A DNA stretch of 64,000 nt from Amycolatopsis sp. FDAARGOS 1241 (lineage in GTDB: Bacteria; Actinomycetota; Actinomycetes; Mycobacteriales; Pseudonocardiaceae). The notes below the pieces were generated by a model. That model had not been told where the DNA came from and ran no database searches. It worked only from the letters and a program-made list of their open reading frames with translations. The position numbers and the translations under genes were made by a program. Of this stretch, positions 39,647-47,823 are shown in pieces. Each line of letters begins with the position of its first letter. The first letter of the stretch is position 1. The DNA lies in contig NZ_CP069526.1 of the NCBI RefSeq assembly GCF_016889705.1, forward strand, positions 3,906,001-3,970,000. Reading direction: 5' to 3'.

Positions 39647-40600
39647 TCAGCGCAGCGGCGCGCGGCGGAACCAGGCCGCCGTGCGGCGCAAGCCGTCCTC
39701 CACGTCGACCTTCGGCGCCCAGCCCAGGACTTCCCGCGCGAGCGTGATGTCGGGACACCGCCGCCGCGGATCGTCGACGACCGCGTCGACGCACTCGATC
39801 GGCGAACCGGACCCGGTGATCTCCTTCACCCGCTCGGCGACCTGACGCACGGTCAGTTCATCCGGGTTGCCCAGGTTCACGGGCCCTGGGTGGTCCGAGC
39901 ACGCCAGGGCGAGCAGGCCGCGCGCGGTGTCCTCGACGTAACAGATCGAACGCGTCTGCTCGCCGGTTCCGGTGAGGGTCAGCGGCTCGCCGGCGAGCGC
40001 CTGCGTGAAGAACGCCGGGATCATGCGCCCGTCGCCGGCGCGCATGCCGGGGCCGTACGTGTTGAAAATTCGCGCGATCCCCGTGTCGGAACCGTGTTCG
40101 CGGCGGTAGGCGGACGTGAGCGCTTCGGCGTAGCGCTTGGCCTCGTCGTAGACGCTGCGCGGGCCGATCGGGTTGACATGGCCCCAGTACTGCTCGCGTT
40201 GCGGGTGTTCCAGCGGGTCGCCGTAGACCTCGCTGGTAGAGGCGAGCACGAACCGCGCTCCGCTGCGCCGGGCCAGCTCGAGCGCGTGCTCGGTGCCGTG
40301 CGAACCGGCGCGCAGGGTTTCGATCGGCCGGGCGAGGTAATCCCGCGGCGAGGCGGCCGAGGCGAGGTGGAACACCACGTCGACCGGCCCGTCGAAGGCC
40401 ATCGGCTCGGTCACGTCGTGGTGCACGAAGCGGAACCGGTCGTGCCGGCGCAGCCGGTCGAGTGCGTTCTCCGCGGCCGTGGAGAGATCGTCCACCGCGA
40501 CCACTACGCAGCCCTCGGCGAGCAACAGCTCGCACAGGTGCGCGCCGACGAAACCGGCGCCTCCGGTCACCACCGCGTGCTCGAACCGCCTGGTCGTCAT
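39647..40600 (-). CDS. UDP-glucuronate decarboxylase-like (UDP-xylose synthase) enzyme
   Basis: A 317-aa extended SDR. It has VVTGGAGFVGAHLCELLL, HLASAASPRDYLARP, FVLASTSEVYGDPLEHPQ, the catalytic Tyr-Lys in SVYDEAKRYAEAL and ARIFNTYGPGMRAGDGRM. These are UXS features rather than GalE. It would turn UDP-glucuronate (made by the dehydrogenase at 32971) into UDP-xylose. ATG 40600 is 10 nt after the promoter hexamer, so the mRNA is nearly leaderless. Confidence 0.84.
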   Translation of the reverse strand: MTTRRFEHAVVTGGAGFVGAHLCELLLAEGCVVVAVDDLSTAAENALDRLRRHDRFRFVHHDVTEPMAFDGPVDVVFHLASAASPRDYLARPIETLRAGSHGTEHALELARRSGARFVLASTSEVYGDPLEHPQREQYWGHVNPIGPRSVYDEAKRYAEALTSAYRREHGSDTGIARIFNTYGPGMRAGDGRMIPAFFTQALAGEPLTLTGTGEQTRSICYVEDTARGLLALACSDHPGPVNLGNPDELTVRQVAERVKEITGSGSPIECVDAVVDDPRRRCPDITLAREVLGWAPKVDVEDGLRRTAAWFRRAPLR

Positions 40601-40610
40601 GCGACGGCGG

Positions 40611-40636
40611 CTACCCGGCACCGCTCCCGGCGAAAC
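40611..40636 (-). promoter_or_regulatory. SigB/SigF-type promoter of the UXS-like gene
   Basis: Minus-strand GTTT (40633-40636), 16-nt spacer, GGGTAG (40611-40616), 10 nt before the ATG. Back to back with the element at 40638. Confidence 0.7.
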
Positions 40637-40637
40637 C

Positions 40638-40662
40638 GTGTGATCGGTTCACGCCCGGGTAC
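40638..40662 (+). promoter_or_regulatory. SigB/SigF-type promoter (GTGT variant) of the pyruvyltransferase operon
   Basis: GTGT (40638-40641), 15-nt spacer, GGGTAC (40657-40662). The ATG is 9 nt downstream. Confidence 0.65.
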
Positions 40663-40671
40663 TCGGCGGGC

Positions 40672-41538
40672 ATGCGAGTTCTCCTCACGGGCTGGGCCAG
40701 TTTCCTGCACGGCGAAGCCACGGCGGGCGACGTCCTGAGCCTCCGGGCGGCCGGCGCCGCGCTGTCGGCGGCCGGGATCGAGCACGACGTGGCGTGGAGC
40801 CCGGGATTCCGACCGGACCGGCTCCATCTGGGCGACGCCGCAGTGGAGGACTACACGCACGTGGTCTTCGCCTGTGGCCCCGTGCACGGACCGCAGCTTC
40901 GCGAACTGCACGAACGCTACGCCTCGTGCCGGCGGATCGCGGTCGGCGTCTCGGTGGCGGATCCGGCGGACGCGGCGGTGACCGGGTTCCACCGCATCCT
41001 GCCGCGCGACGACGCCGCGACCGCCGTGCCGGACCTGTCGCTGGCCGCGACCACGTCGAGGGCTCCGGTGCTCGGGATCGTCCTCGCGTCGCGGCAACCC
41101 GAATACGGCGCCGCCGGTCGCCACGACGAGGTGCACGCTGCGCTGACGCAGTGGCTGGCCGGGCTCGACTGCGCCCGGGTGCCGCTGGACACCCGGCTGG
41201 CGCACGAGAACTGGACCCGCTGCGCCACCCCCGACCAGTTCGTCTCCGCTCTGTCCCGGGTGGACGTCGTGGTGACCACCCGGCTGCACGGGTTGGCGCT
41301 GGGGCTGAAGGCGGGTGTGCCCGTGTGTGCGGTCGATCCCGTCGCGGGCGGCGGGAAGGTGACGGCGCAGGGCCGTGCGCTCCACTGGCCGGTGCTCGCG
41401 GCGAACGAGGCGGGTGATGCGGCGCTCCTCGACGAGCACCTGGCGTGGTGCCTGTCCCGGGGCGGGCCCGCGCCGGCGGTGCCGGGCGCGGGGTCTTCGC
41501 TGGACGGTCTCATCGACGAGCTGGTGGGGCAGCGGTGA
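40672..41538 (+). CDS. Polysaccharide pyruvyl transferase family protein
   Basis: A 288-aa protein of the CsaB/WcaK-type family: MRVLLTGWASFLHGEATAGD at the N-terminus, LGIVLASRQPEYG in the middle, and VVTTRLHGLALGLKAGVPV, the conserved TRLHG motif, near residue 205. Known members add pyruvate ketals to sugars from PEP; others are sugar-transferase-like, so the reaction is not certain. It heads a three-gene operon with two GT2 enzymes and overlaps the next gene by 4 nt (GTGA). Confidence 0.8.
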   Translation: MRVLLTGWASFLHGEATAGDVLSLRAAGAALSAAGIEHDVAWSPGFRPDRLHLGDAAVEDYTHVVFACGPVHGPQLRELHERYASCRRIAVGVSVADPADAAVTGFHRILPRDDAATAVPDLSLAATTSRAPVLGIVLASRQPEYGAAGRHDEVHAALTQWLAGLDCARVPLDTRLAHENWTRCATPDQFVSALSRVDVVVTTRLHGLALGLKAGVPVCAVDPVAGGGKVTAQGRALHWPVLAANEAGDAALLDEHLAWCLSRGGPAPAVPGAGSSLDGLIDELVGQR

Positions 41539-42371
41539 GCGCGCGCACGACGGTCGTGATCGCCACGCGCGACCGCGCGCGGGAACTGGACCGGACGCTG
41601 ACCGAATTGTCCGCCGTGGACCCCCGGCCGCCGGTGGTGGTGCTCGACAACGCCTCCCGCGACGACACGGCCGCGGTTGCCGGGAAACACGACCAAGTCC
41701 GGGTGATCCGGCTGCCGCACAACCTCGGTGCGGCGGCGCGAAACCTCGGCGTGCTGGTCGCCGGAACCCCGTACGTGGCGTTCAGCGACGACGATTCCTG
41801 GTGGGCGCCCGACGCGCTGCGCGAAGCCGAGCGGATCTTCGACGACCACCCCCGCGTGGGGCTGCTCGCCGCCCGCACGCTCGTCGGCCCGGAGTGCCGC
41901 GAGGATCCCGTGACACCCGCGCTGGCGCACAGTCCACTCGGGACACCCGAGGGTGGCCCCGGCCCTCTCGTGCTCGGCTTCCTGGCGTGCTCGGCGATCG
42001 TGCGCCGCGCCGCCTACCTGGAAGCGGGCGGCTTCAGCCCGCTGCTGCACTTCGGCGCGGAGGAACAGTTGCTGGCCTACGATCTCGCCGCCCGTGGCTG
42101 GGACATGTGCTACGCCGGACAGCTGCGGGCGCACCACCACCCGTCCCGGTCCCGGCCGCCGTCGTCGTGGCGACGCCGAGCCGAACGGCGCAACCGGCTG
42201 CTCATCGCCGTCCTGCGGCGACCGTGGCGCGAGGTCGTGCGCACCGCGCTCGGCGCGCCGTCGGCCGTGCCGAGCGCCTTGCCGAAGCTGGCGCGCGCGT
42301 GGCACGGACGCCGCGTCCTGCCCGACCGGGTCGAACAGCAGGCCCGCACACTGGAAGGAACCGCGTCGTGA
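41535..42371 (+). CDS. Glycosyltransferase family 2
   Basis: A 278-aa GT2 enzyme: TVVIATRDRARELDRTL at the N-terminus, VVLDNASRDDT, the metal-binding VAFSDDDSWWAPDAL (about residue 85), and GFSPLLHFGAEEQLLAYDLA, which holds the catalytic base region. The GTG start overlaps the previous stop (GTGA). It is clearly paralogous to the next gene, sharing the order and the CDDD/SDDD motif. Confidence 0.87.
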   Translation: MSARTTVVIATRDRARELDRTLTELSAVDPRPPVVVLDNASRDDTAAVAGKHDQVRVIRLPHNLGAAARNLGVLVAGTPYVAFSDDDSWWAPDALREAERIFDDHPRVGLLAARTLVGPECREDPVTPALAHSPLGTPEGGPGPLVLGFLACSAIVRRAAYLEAGGFSPLLHFGAEEQLLAYDLAARGWDMCYAGQLRAHHHPSRSRPPSSWRRRAERRNRLLIAVLRRPWREVVRTALGAPSAVPSALPKLARAWHGRRVLPDRVEQQARTLEGTAS

Positions 42372-43258
42372 CCCGCATTTCGGTCGTGCTGATCACCCAC
42401 AACCGGCGCGAGCAGCTGCGCCGCACGCTGCGCCACATGACGTCGCTGCCCGACGACGCACCGATCCTCGTCGCCGACAACGCCTCCACCGACGGGTCCG
42501 CGGATCTCGTCGCCCGCGAGTTCCCCCGGGTTCGGTTGCTGCGGCTCGTCAAAAATCTCGGAGCTGTGGCGCGCAACCTCGCGGTAGCCGAGGTGACCAC
42601 CCCGTATGTCGCCTTCTGCGACGACGACACCTGCTGGCAGCCCGGCGCCCTCACCCGAGCCGCCGACCTGCTCGACGCCCACCCCGGCCTCGCTTCGGTG
42701 ACGGGCCGCTGCCTGGTCGAACCCGGGCTCGGCGAAGACCCGATCACGCCCGAACTGCGCGAGTCGCCGGTCCCCGGCCCCGATTGGCTGCCCGGTCCGG
42801 CGCTGCTCGGCATCATGGCCGGGCTGACGGCCGTCCGGGTCGACGCCTTCCGCGCGGTCGGCGGGTTCTCGTCCCGCATGTGGCTCGGCGGAGAGGAAGA
42901 ACTGTTCGCCCTCGACCTGGCCGCCCGCGGCTGGTGGATGTGCTGGGCCGAGGATGTCGTGATCCACCACTCGCCCTCAGCCCGGCGCGATCCCCGCGAG
43001 CGCCGCCGCCTCGGCATCCGCAACACGCTGTGGACGCTGGTGCTGCGCCGACCCTGGTCCGCCGTCTTCCGCCGGGGCGCCGACGTGCTGCGCTCGGCTC
43101 CGTTCGACGCCGCGACGCTCGCCGCGCTGGCCGAGGTGGTCCGCGGCCTGCCGGGGGTTCTGGCCGAGCGCCGGGTCGTGCCGCCGCGCGTCGAAGAAGG
43201 GCTGCGGCTGCTGGAGGGACCGCAACGCGACTCGGCGGCCCGCCGCTATGTCGGCTGA
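42368..43258 (+). CDS. Glycosyltransferase family 2, tandem paralogue
   Basis: A 296-aa GT2 enzyme: SVVLITHNRREQLRRTL, VADNASTDGSADLV, the metal site VAFCDDDTCWQPGAL and GGFSSRMWLGGEEELFALDLA. It aligns along its length with the gene at 41535, so the pair is a tandem duplication that has diverged. GTG 42368 overlaps the previous stop (GTGA). A hairpin follows. The nucleotide-sugar donor is unknown. Confidence 0.87.
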   Translation: MTRISVVLITHNRREQLRRTLRHMTSLPDDAPILVADNASTDGSADLVAREFPRVRLLRLVKNLGAVARNLAVAEVTTPYVAFCDDDTCWQPGALTRAADLLDAHPGLASVTGRCLVEPGLGEDPITPELRESPVPGPDWLPGPALLGIMAGLTAVRVDAFRAVGGFSSRMWLGGEEELFALDLAARGWWMCWAEDVVIHHSPSARRDPRERRRLGIRNTLWTLVLRRPWSAVFRRGADVLRSAPFDAATLAALAEVVRGLPGVLAERRVVPPRVEEGLRLLEGPQRDSAARRYVG

Positions 43259-43267
43259 CGCATGAGG

Positions 43268-43302
43268 AAGGCCTCGTCACCGGGATACGGCGACCAGGCC
43301 TT
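43268..43302. terminator. Hairpin between convergent glycosyltransferase genes
   Basis: AAGGCCT (43268-43274) pairs with AGGCCTT (43296-43302), and GTC/GAC extends the stem after one C-C mismatch. It lies in the 50-nt gap between two convergent genes and can end both. Confidence 0.65.
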
Positions 43303-43308
43303 GAACGT

Positions 43309-44517
43309 TCAGCGGGCGTGCGCCGTCGCGGCTGCTTCCGGCACGACTTTGCGGTATGCCCGCAGCGTGTCGGCGGCGACGCGGTCCCACGAATAGCGCG
43401 CCCGGACCCGGTCGAGACCCGTGGCGCCGTAGGCGTGGCACAGCGCGGAGTCGTCGAGCAGCGCGCGCAGCCGCGCCGCCAGCTCGTGCGGCCGGCGGGG
43501 CCGGACCAGCACTCCGGTGACGCCGTCGACGACCGTGTCGGTGAGGCCTCCGACCGCGGCCGCCACCACCGGCACCCCGCAGGCCATGGCTTCGAGCGGG
43601 ACGATGCCGAACGGCTCGTACCACGGCGTGCACACGACCGCGTCGGCCGACCGCAGCAGTGCCGGCATGTCCGGCCGCGATACCTGGCCGGCCCAGCGGA
43701 CCCGGTCGGCGACACCGAACCGATCGGCCAGCCCCCGCAGGCGCCGCACCTCCGGATCCGAGGCCAGCTTGCCCTTCTCCGGCCCGCCCGCGATCACGAG
43801 CTCCGTGTCGGGCAGTTGCGCGAGCGCGACGATCGCCGTGTCGAAACCCTTGCGCGGCACCAGCCGGCCCACGGCGACGAGCCGGTGCGCCGCCCGCCGC
43901 TTCGCCACAGGGCCGTCGGGGGTGAAGCGCTGGAGATCCACTCCGCACGGCACGACGGAGATGCGGGTGCGCGGCACACCCATGCGGGAAAGCTCGAACA
44001 CCTCGTCGGAGCACGTCGCGACCACGCGGTCGGCGCGCCGGCCGACCATGCGCTCCAGGCGGATCCGGTCGGCGGGGCTGGTGTCCCGGTCACGCTGGTA
44101 GCGCTTTTTGACCACGCCGAGCGCGTGGAAGGTCTGCGCGATGGGCGTGCCGGTGGCCTTCGCGGCGAGCGCGGAGGCCACGCCGGACATCCAGAAGTGC
44201 GCGTGAGCGACCTCTGGTCGCTCGACCGCCCATCGGTCTCGCAGGAAACTGCCGAACTCGCCCATGTGCGGCAGGAGCCGGTCTTTCGGCAGCTTCTTCG
44301 CCGGCCCCGCCGGCACGTGCACCACGCGATAGCCCTGCTCCGTCGTCAGCTCGTCATCCTGGTCCGGGTTCTCGCGTCGCGTGTAGACGGTGACGTCGTG
44401 GCCGGCCCTGACGAGCGCCGCCGACAGTTCCGCGACGTGCACGTTCTGCCCACCGGCATCTTCGTCACCCAGTGCGGACAGGGGGTTGGCGTGCTCGGAC
44501 ACCATCGCGATCTTCAT
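43309..44517 (-). CDS. Glycosyltransferase family 4
   Basis: A 402-aa GT-B enzyme. The N-terminal half starts [17 protein letters not shown] and has [21 protein letters not shown]. The C-terminal half has [20 protein letters not shown] and the EX7E region [19 protein letters not shown]. It resembles MshA and sucrose-synthase-like glycosyltransferases, but mycothiol synthesis is not implied. ATG 44517 follows GAAAGGAGC. It sits 22 nt after the next gene's stop in one operon. Confidence 0.87.
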   Translation of the reverse strand: MKIAMVSEHANPLSALGDEDAGGQNVHVAELSAALVRAGHDVTVYTRRENPDQDDELTTEQGYRVVHVPAGPAKKLPKDRLLPHMGEFGSFLRDRWAVERPEVAHAHFWMSGVASALAAKATGTPIAQTFHALGVVKKRYQRDRDTSPADRIRLERMVGRRADRVVATCSDEVFELSRMGVPRTRISVVPCGVDLQRFTPDGPVAKRRAAHRLVAVGRLVPRKGFDTAIVALAQLPDTELVIAGGPEKGKLASDPEVRRLRGLADRFGVADRVRWAGQVSRPDMPALLRSADAVVCTPWYEPFGIVPLEAMACGVPVVAAAVGGLTDTVVDGVTGVLVRPRRPHELAARLRALLDDSALCHAYGATGLDRVRARYSWDRVAADTLRAYRKVVPEAAATAHAR

Positions 44518-44539
44518 CGGTGTGGTGCTCCTTTCTCGG

Positions 44540-45481
44540 TCAGCGGGCCGTTTCGGCCAGGAGGTGGTCCCAGGCGGTGAGGAAGGCGTCGAGGCCGAAG
44601 TGCTTGAGGGCGTACGCCCGGGCGTTCTGACCGGCGAGCGCCGCGAAGTCCGGTTCGTGCAGCAGTTCGCGGAACCCGCTCGTCAGCACGGAGAGGTCGG
44701 TGGACAGCACGCCGGCTTCGGCGGGCACCGCGGCGACCGCCTCGGTGGCCGCGAAGACGACCACCGGCATCCCGAGGTGCATCGCCTCGAGCAGCGACAG
44801 GCCCAGTGACGTCCAGCGGGCGGTGTGCACGAACACCCGGCGGCGCGCGATTTCGTCGTGCAGTGCGGGAGGGGGCACGTCGCCGTGCCCGCGCGCCCGG
44901 CCCCGCAGCTCTTCGGTACCCAGGCCGAAGACGTCGACGGGAGCGATCTCGGCGAACGAGTCGAGCAGGTCGGCGCCGGTCACGCGCCGGCGCCGGACCG
45001 GCTCGTTGATCATCGAGACACCGGCTGCCAGCTCGCCGGTGTAACGGTTTCCGGGGTCGGGGATGCCGTGGGGGATGACCTTCGTGGGCGCGCGGCCACA
45101 GTCCCACATCGCTTCGTTGAAGTGCGTCACGTGCACGACCGGGATGTCCGACCGCCCGGACAGCGGGTGCTCGCTCGACGCCGCGTACGGCCGGGGTGCG
45201 TTGTGCTCGACGTAGACCGCCGGCACGTTCAGCTGTTCGGCCACCGCGAATTCCTCCGGCCGCTGCAGCACGACGACGTCGGGCTCGGCCTCGGCCAGTC
45301 CGTCGAGCGGCACCTCGGACGCGGACGGCCAGTCCCGCCCGGCGAGCCCGAGGCCCCACGGCGCCTTCGCGGGTGACACGGGCAGAAGGTAGTGGTGGCG
45401 TCCGCGCACGAAGGCGTCGGTCCACGAGCCGTGGACGTGCCACAGCAGCACGCGCAGGCGCCGGGTTCGGGCTGCGATCAT
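44540..45481 (-). CDS. Glycosyltransferase (GT-B type)
   Basis: A 313-aa GT-B glycosyltransferase: [25 protein letters not shown] at the N-terminus, [29 protein letters not shown], and the C-terminal [23 protein letters not shown]. It belongs with the GT1/GT4-like sugar transferases. The start ATG 45481 is 10 nt after a GGGAAA hexamer with a GTTT -35. Probably one operon with the GT4 gene. Confidence 0.8.
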   Translation of the reverse strand: MIAARTRRLRVLLWHVHGSWTDAFVRGRHHYLLPVSPAKAPWGLGLAGRDWPSASEVPLDGLAEAEPDVVVLQRPEEFAVAEQLNVPAVYVEHNAPRPYAASSEHPLSGRSDIPVVHVTHFNEAMWDCGRAPTKVIPHGIPDPGNRYTGELAAGVSMINEPVRRRRVTGADLLDSFAEIAPVDVFGLGTEELRGRARGHGDVPPPALHDEIARRRVFVHTARWTSLGLSLLEAMHLGMPVVVFAATEAVAAVPAEAGVLSTDLSVLTSGFRELLHEPDFAALAGQNARAYALKHFGLDAFLTAWDHLLAETAR

Positions 45482-45491
45482 GGCCTCGTGG

Positions 45492-45515
45492 TTTCCCGGG
45501 AAAGGCGCGTTAAAC
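45492..45515 (-). promoter_or_regulatory. Probable SigB/SigF-type promoter of the two-glycosyltransferase operon
   Basis: Minus-strand GTTT (45512-45515), 14-nt spacer, GGGAAA (45492-45497), one mismatch from GGGTAA. The ATG is 10 nt downstream. Confidence 0.5.
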
Positions 45516-45605
45516 GTCGGTCCTGGCGGGGTACCCGGCTACGCGCCTCGGCCGCGGGCGCGGGCGGCCGCCGGCCTCGGAGGCAGGGGTTCCGCAGGCC
45601 GCCGC

Positions 45606-45788
45606 TCAGTTCCCGCGGGAATGCTCGGGCGCGGCGGGGTCCCCGCTTCGCGGGTGGCCCTCGCCGTCTTCGCGGGGCGTGTCGCGACCGGCGCGCTGTG
45701 GCTCTTCCGCGGCGTCCGGTTGATTGCCGCTCGAGTCTTCGGGGCCGGCGGCGTGGTGCGGGGTGTCGCCCGCGGTTTCTCCGGGCAT
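45606..45788 (-). CDS. Small hydrophilic protein coupled to the DUF4235 gene
   Basis: A 60-aa Pro/Glu/Asp-rich protein (GETAGDTPHHAAGPEDSSG, RAGRDTPREDGEGHPRSGD). No family recognised; it looks intrinsically disordered. ATG 45788 shares its A with the stop of the DUF4235 gene (TGATG), a re-initiation arrangement. High third-position GC supports it as coding. Confidence 0.6.
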   Translation of the reverse strand: MPGETAGDTPHHAAGPEDSSGNQPDAAEEPQRAGRDTPREDGEGHPRSGDPAAPEHSRGN

Positions 45789-46054
45789 CAGTCGTCGCCG
45801 GGCCATTCGCCGCTCGCCTTCTCGTAGCCGACGGCGCCGGCGCGTTCCGCGGCGGCCTTGACCGCGCCGAAGATCGCGCCCTGCACCGCGGCGGCGATGA
45901 GGATCTCCTGCCACGTGCGGTGCTTGTCAGTGGCGTTGGGCGCGTCGCCCTCACCGGCGATCTTCTGCCACACGACCTTGAACACCCGGCCGGCGACGAG
46001 TCCGCCGAGGGCGCTGACGGCGAAGTTCAACGGTTTGTACAGCATCTTCTTCAT
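45788..46054 (-). CDS. DUF4235 domain-containing membrane protein
   Basis: An 88-aa protein of the DUF4235 family: YKPLNFAVSALGGLVAGRVFKVVW (one helix), the loop KHRTWQEILIAAAVQGAIFGAVKAAAERAGA (second helix) and a short acidic tail. Two membrane segments. Function unknown; common in actinobacterial stress loci. ATG 46054 is 9 nt after a GGGTAC hexamer, so it is predicted leaderless. Confidence 0.83.
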   Translation of the reverse strand: MKKMLYKPLNFAVSALGGLVAGRVFKVVWQKIAGEGDAPNATDKHRTWQEILIAAAVQGAIFGAVKAAAERAGAVGYEKASGEWPGDD

Positions 46055-46063
46055 GCCCGCCGG

Positions 46064-46089
46064 GTACCCGGGCGCACTCACGGGCGAAC
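46064..46089 (-). promoter_or_regulatory. SigB/SigF-type promoter of the DUF4235 gene
   Basis: Minus-strand GTTC (46086-46089), 16-nt spacer, GGGTAC (46064-46069), 9 nt before the ATG. One mismatch in the -35. Confidence 0.55.
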
Positions 46090-46090
46090 C

Positions 46091-46907
46091 TCAGGGCTTG
46101 CGCCAGCTCTGGTTCGGGAACGCGGTCCCGGCTTGCGCGCCCATCAGCATGAGCCCGCCGTCGACGACGAGTGACGAGCCGGTGATGTAGCCGGCGGCCG
46201 GCGTGGCGAGGAAGGCGACCGCGGCGGCCACCTCACGCGCGTCGCCGGTGCGGCCGAGCGGGATACCGGGCCGGTCCTGCTCGCGCGGGTCGGCGTCGGT
46301 TTGCCCGGTCATTGGCGTGGAGATCTCGCCCGGCGCGACGGAGTTGACCGTGATGGCGTGCTTCGCGAGCTCCAGAGCCAGCACCTGCGTGAGGGCACCG
46401 GCACCGGCTTTCGCCGCGCAGTAGGGCGCCGCGGGGCACGTGTTCGTGCACGCTCGTGATCGTGATGATGCGCCGGCCGTGCCCGGCCGCGATCATGTGC
46501 CGGGCGGTGCGCTGGGCGCACAGGAACACGCCGTCGAGATCGACGTCGAGCACCTGTCGCCACGTCGCGTAGCCCATCTCGAGCACCGGTTCGCGGGACC
46601 CGGTCCCGGCGCAGTTCACGAGCACGTCGACACCGCCGAGCTTCCCGGCGAGGTCGTCGATCACGTCGGCCGCGCCCGGCAGGTCGGTGAGGTCGAGCCG
46701 CTGCACCACCGCCGTCACGCCCTGTGCCCGGGCTTCGGCCGCGGTGTCCTCGGCTCCGCCGGCGTCGGAGTGGTAGGTGATCGCGACGTCGAGCCCGCCG
46801 CAGGCGAGCGCGACCGCGACGGCCCTGCCGATGCCGGAGTCCGAGCCGGTCACGATCGCGGTGCAGGGACCGTCGGTGTCGGCGGGCAGGGGCGCGGGGA
46901 AGGTCAT
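46091..46907 (-). pseudogene. SDR family oxidoreductase with a frameshift
   Basis: The N-terminal frame starts at ATG 46907 (AIVTGSDSGIGRAVAVAL, VLVNCAGTGS, ITSVHEHVPRGA). Near 46425-46445 the frame changes and goes on with APYCAAKAGAGALTQVLALE, then NSVAPGEISTPM and SSLVVDGGLML. The catalytic YxxxK is in the second frame. Length is 817 nt, one base more than a multiple of 3, so a single extra base explains it. The whole sequence otherwise looks healthy. Confidence 0.75.
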
Positions 46908-46939
46908 CGGCTGCTAGCTCCGGGTCGGTGGCCCTCCGG

Positions 46940-46964
46940 CTACTCCGCGGCGCCGGCGGCAAAC
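46940..46964 (-). promoter_or_regulatory. Probable SigB/SigF-type promoter of the SDR gene
   Basis: Minus-strand GTTT (46961-46964), 15-nt spacer, GAGTAG (46940-46945), one mismatch from GGGTAG. The start is 32 nt downstream. It lies at the end of the GAF-ANTAR gene's intergenic gap. Confidence 0.5.
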
Positions 46965-46970
46965 CCGGGC

Positions 46971-47696
46971 TCAGCCGGGGCGGCTACCTCGCGCGACGAA
47001 CGCCCGCGCCACTTCGCGCAGCTTCACGTTCGTGTTCTGGGACTCGCTGACGAGCCGCTGCATCGCCTGGTCCGCATCGATCCGGTGGATCAGCATGAGC
47101 ATGCCCTTGGCCTGCTCGATGACGGCGCGTGAGCGCATGGCCTCGTCGAGCTGGTCGGCGCGGGTACGGGCGAGCCGGTAGCGGTGCCGCGTGCGCAGCC
47201 CGAAAGCGACGATGGCCGTGTAGACCGAAAGCAGCCGGGCGTCGATGTCCTCGAACCCGTGGTCGGCGAATCCGAAGAGGTTGAGCGCTCCGGTGAGCTG
47301 GTCGTCGATGTGCAGCGGTGCCGCCAGGTAGCTGCCGACGCCGACGTCGCGGGCGGCGCGGGCGAACCCGGGCCAGCGCTCGCGCGCGGTGTGGATCGAG
47401 AGGCGCACGGTCTCCCCGGCCGCCGCGGCGTGCAGGCACGGTCCTTCGCCGGCGGCGTACTGGCCGCGGTCGAGCTCGAGGGCGCGCTCGTCGGTGAAGG
47501 CGGCCGTGTCGGCCTTGCCGTCCTGGATCGCGGTGATGCTGGCCATGTCAGCGCCGGGCACGGCCCGCACGGCTTCGGCGCAGATGGTGTCCAGGATGTC
47601 GGGTTCGAACTCGTCGGTCTCCAGTGAGCGCGTGAGGGCCGCCATCGCGGTGGCCAGCTCGTCGAGGTGATCGGTGCTGACGGGTCTGCCTGTCAT
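46971..47696 (-). CDS. GAF and ANTAR domain-containing regulator
   Basis: A 241-aa signal protein. The GAF domain (residues about 20-160) has QYAAGEGPCLHAAAAGETVRL and LAAPLHIDDQLTGALNLF. The ANTAR RNA-binding domain at residues about 180-235 has SRAVIEQAKGMLMLIHRID and SESQNTNVKLREVA. ANTAR proteins act as antiterminators. ATG 47696 was chosen because the upstream open frame has no conserved sequence. No consensus stress-type promoter is seen directly upstream. Confidence 0.87.
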   Translation of the reverse strand: MTGRPVSTDHLDELATAMAALTRSLETDEFEPDILDTICAEAVRAVPGADMASITAIQDGKADTAAFTDERALELDRGQYAAGEGPCLHAAAAGETVRLSIHTARERWPGFARAARDVGVGSYLAAPLHIDDQLTGALNLFGFADHGFEDIDARLLSVYTAIVAFGLRTRHRYRLARTRADQLDEAMRSRAVIEQAKGMLMLIHRIDADQAMQRLVSESQNTNVKLREVARAFVARGSRPG

Positions 47697-47823
47697 CGTC
47701 TCCGGGGTTTCGGTCCCAGAGCGGCGCAGACCGCACGAACGCATGCCACGGCCCGGGCCGCTGCGTTCTCAACGGATGTTCCGGAAAGATTACCGTGGGC
47801 CCGCCGCGCGCGGGTGCAGGTGG

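Noticed and set aside
43309..44517. mshA, the mycothiol glycosyltransferase
   Set aside because: The GT4 motifs are similar, but its operon partner and genomic place are those of a sugar island, and the match is only at the family level.
45480..45827. 115-aa plus ORF with a GTTA-N16-GGGTAC at 45509-45534
   Set aside because: It starts inside the start of the GT gene and lies antisense to the small coupled gene. The promoter-like site is inside it, not upstream. Its sequence has low complexity (Gly/Arg/Ala) and no motif.
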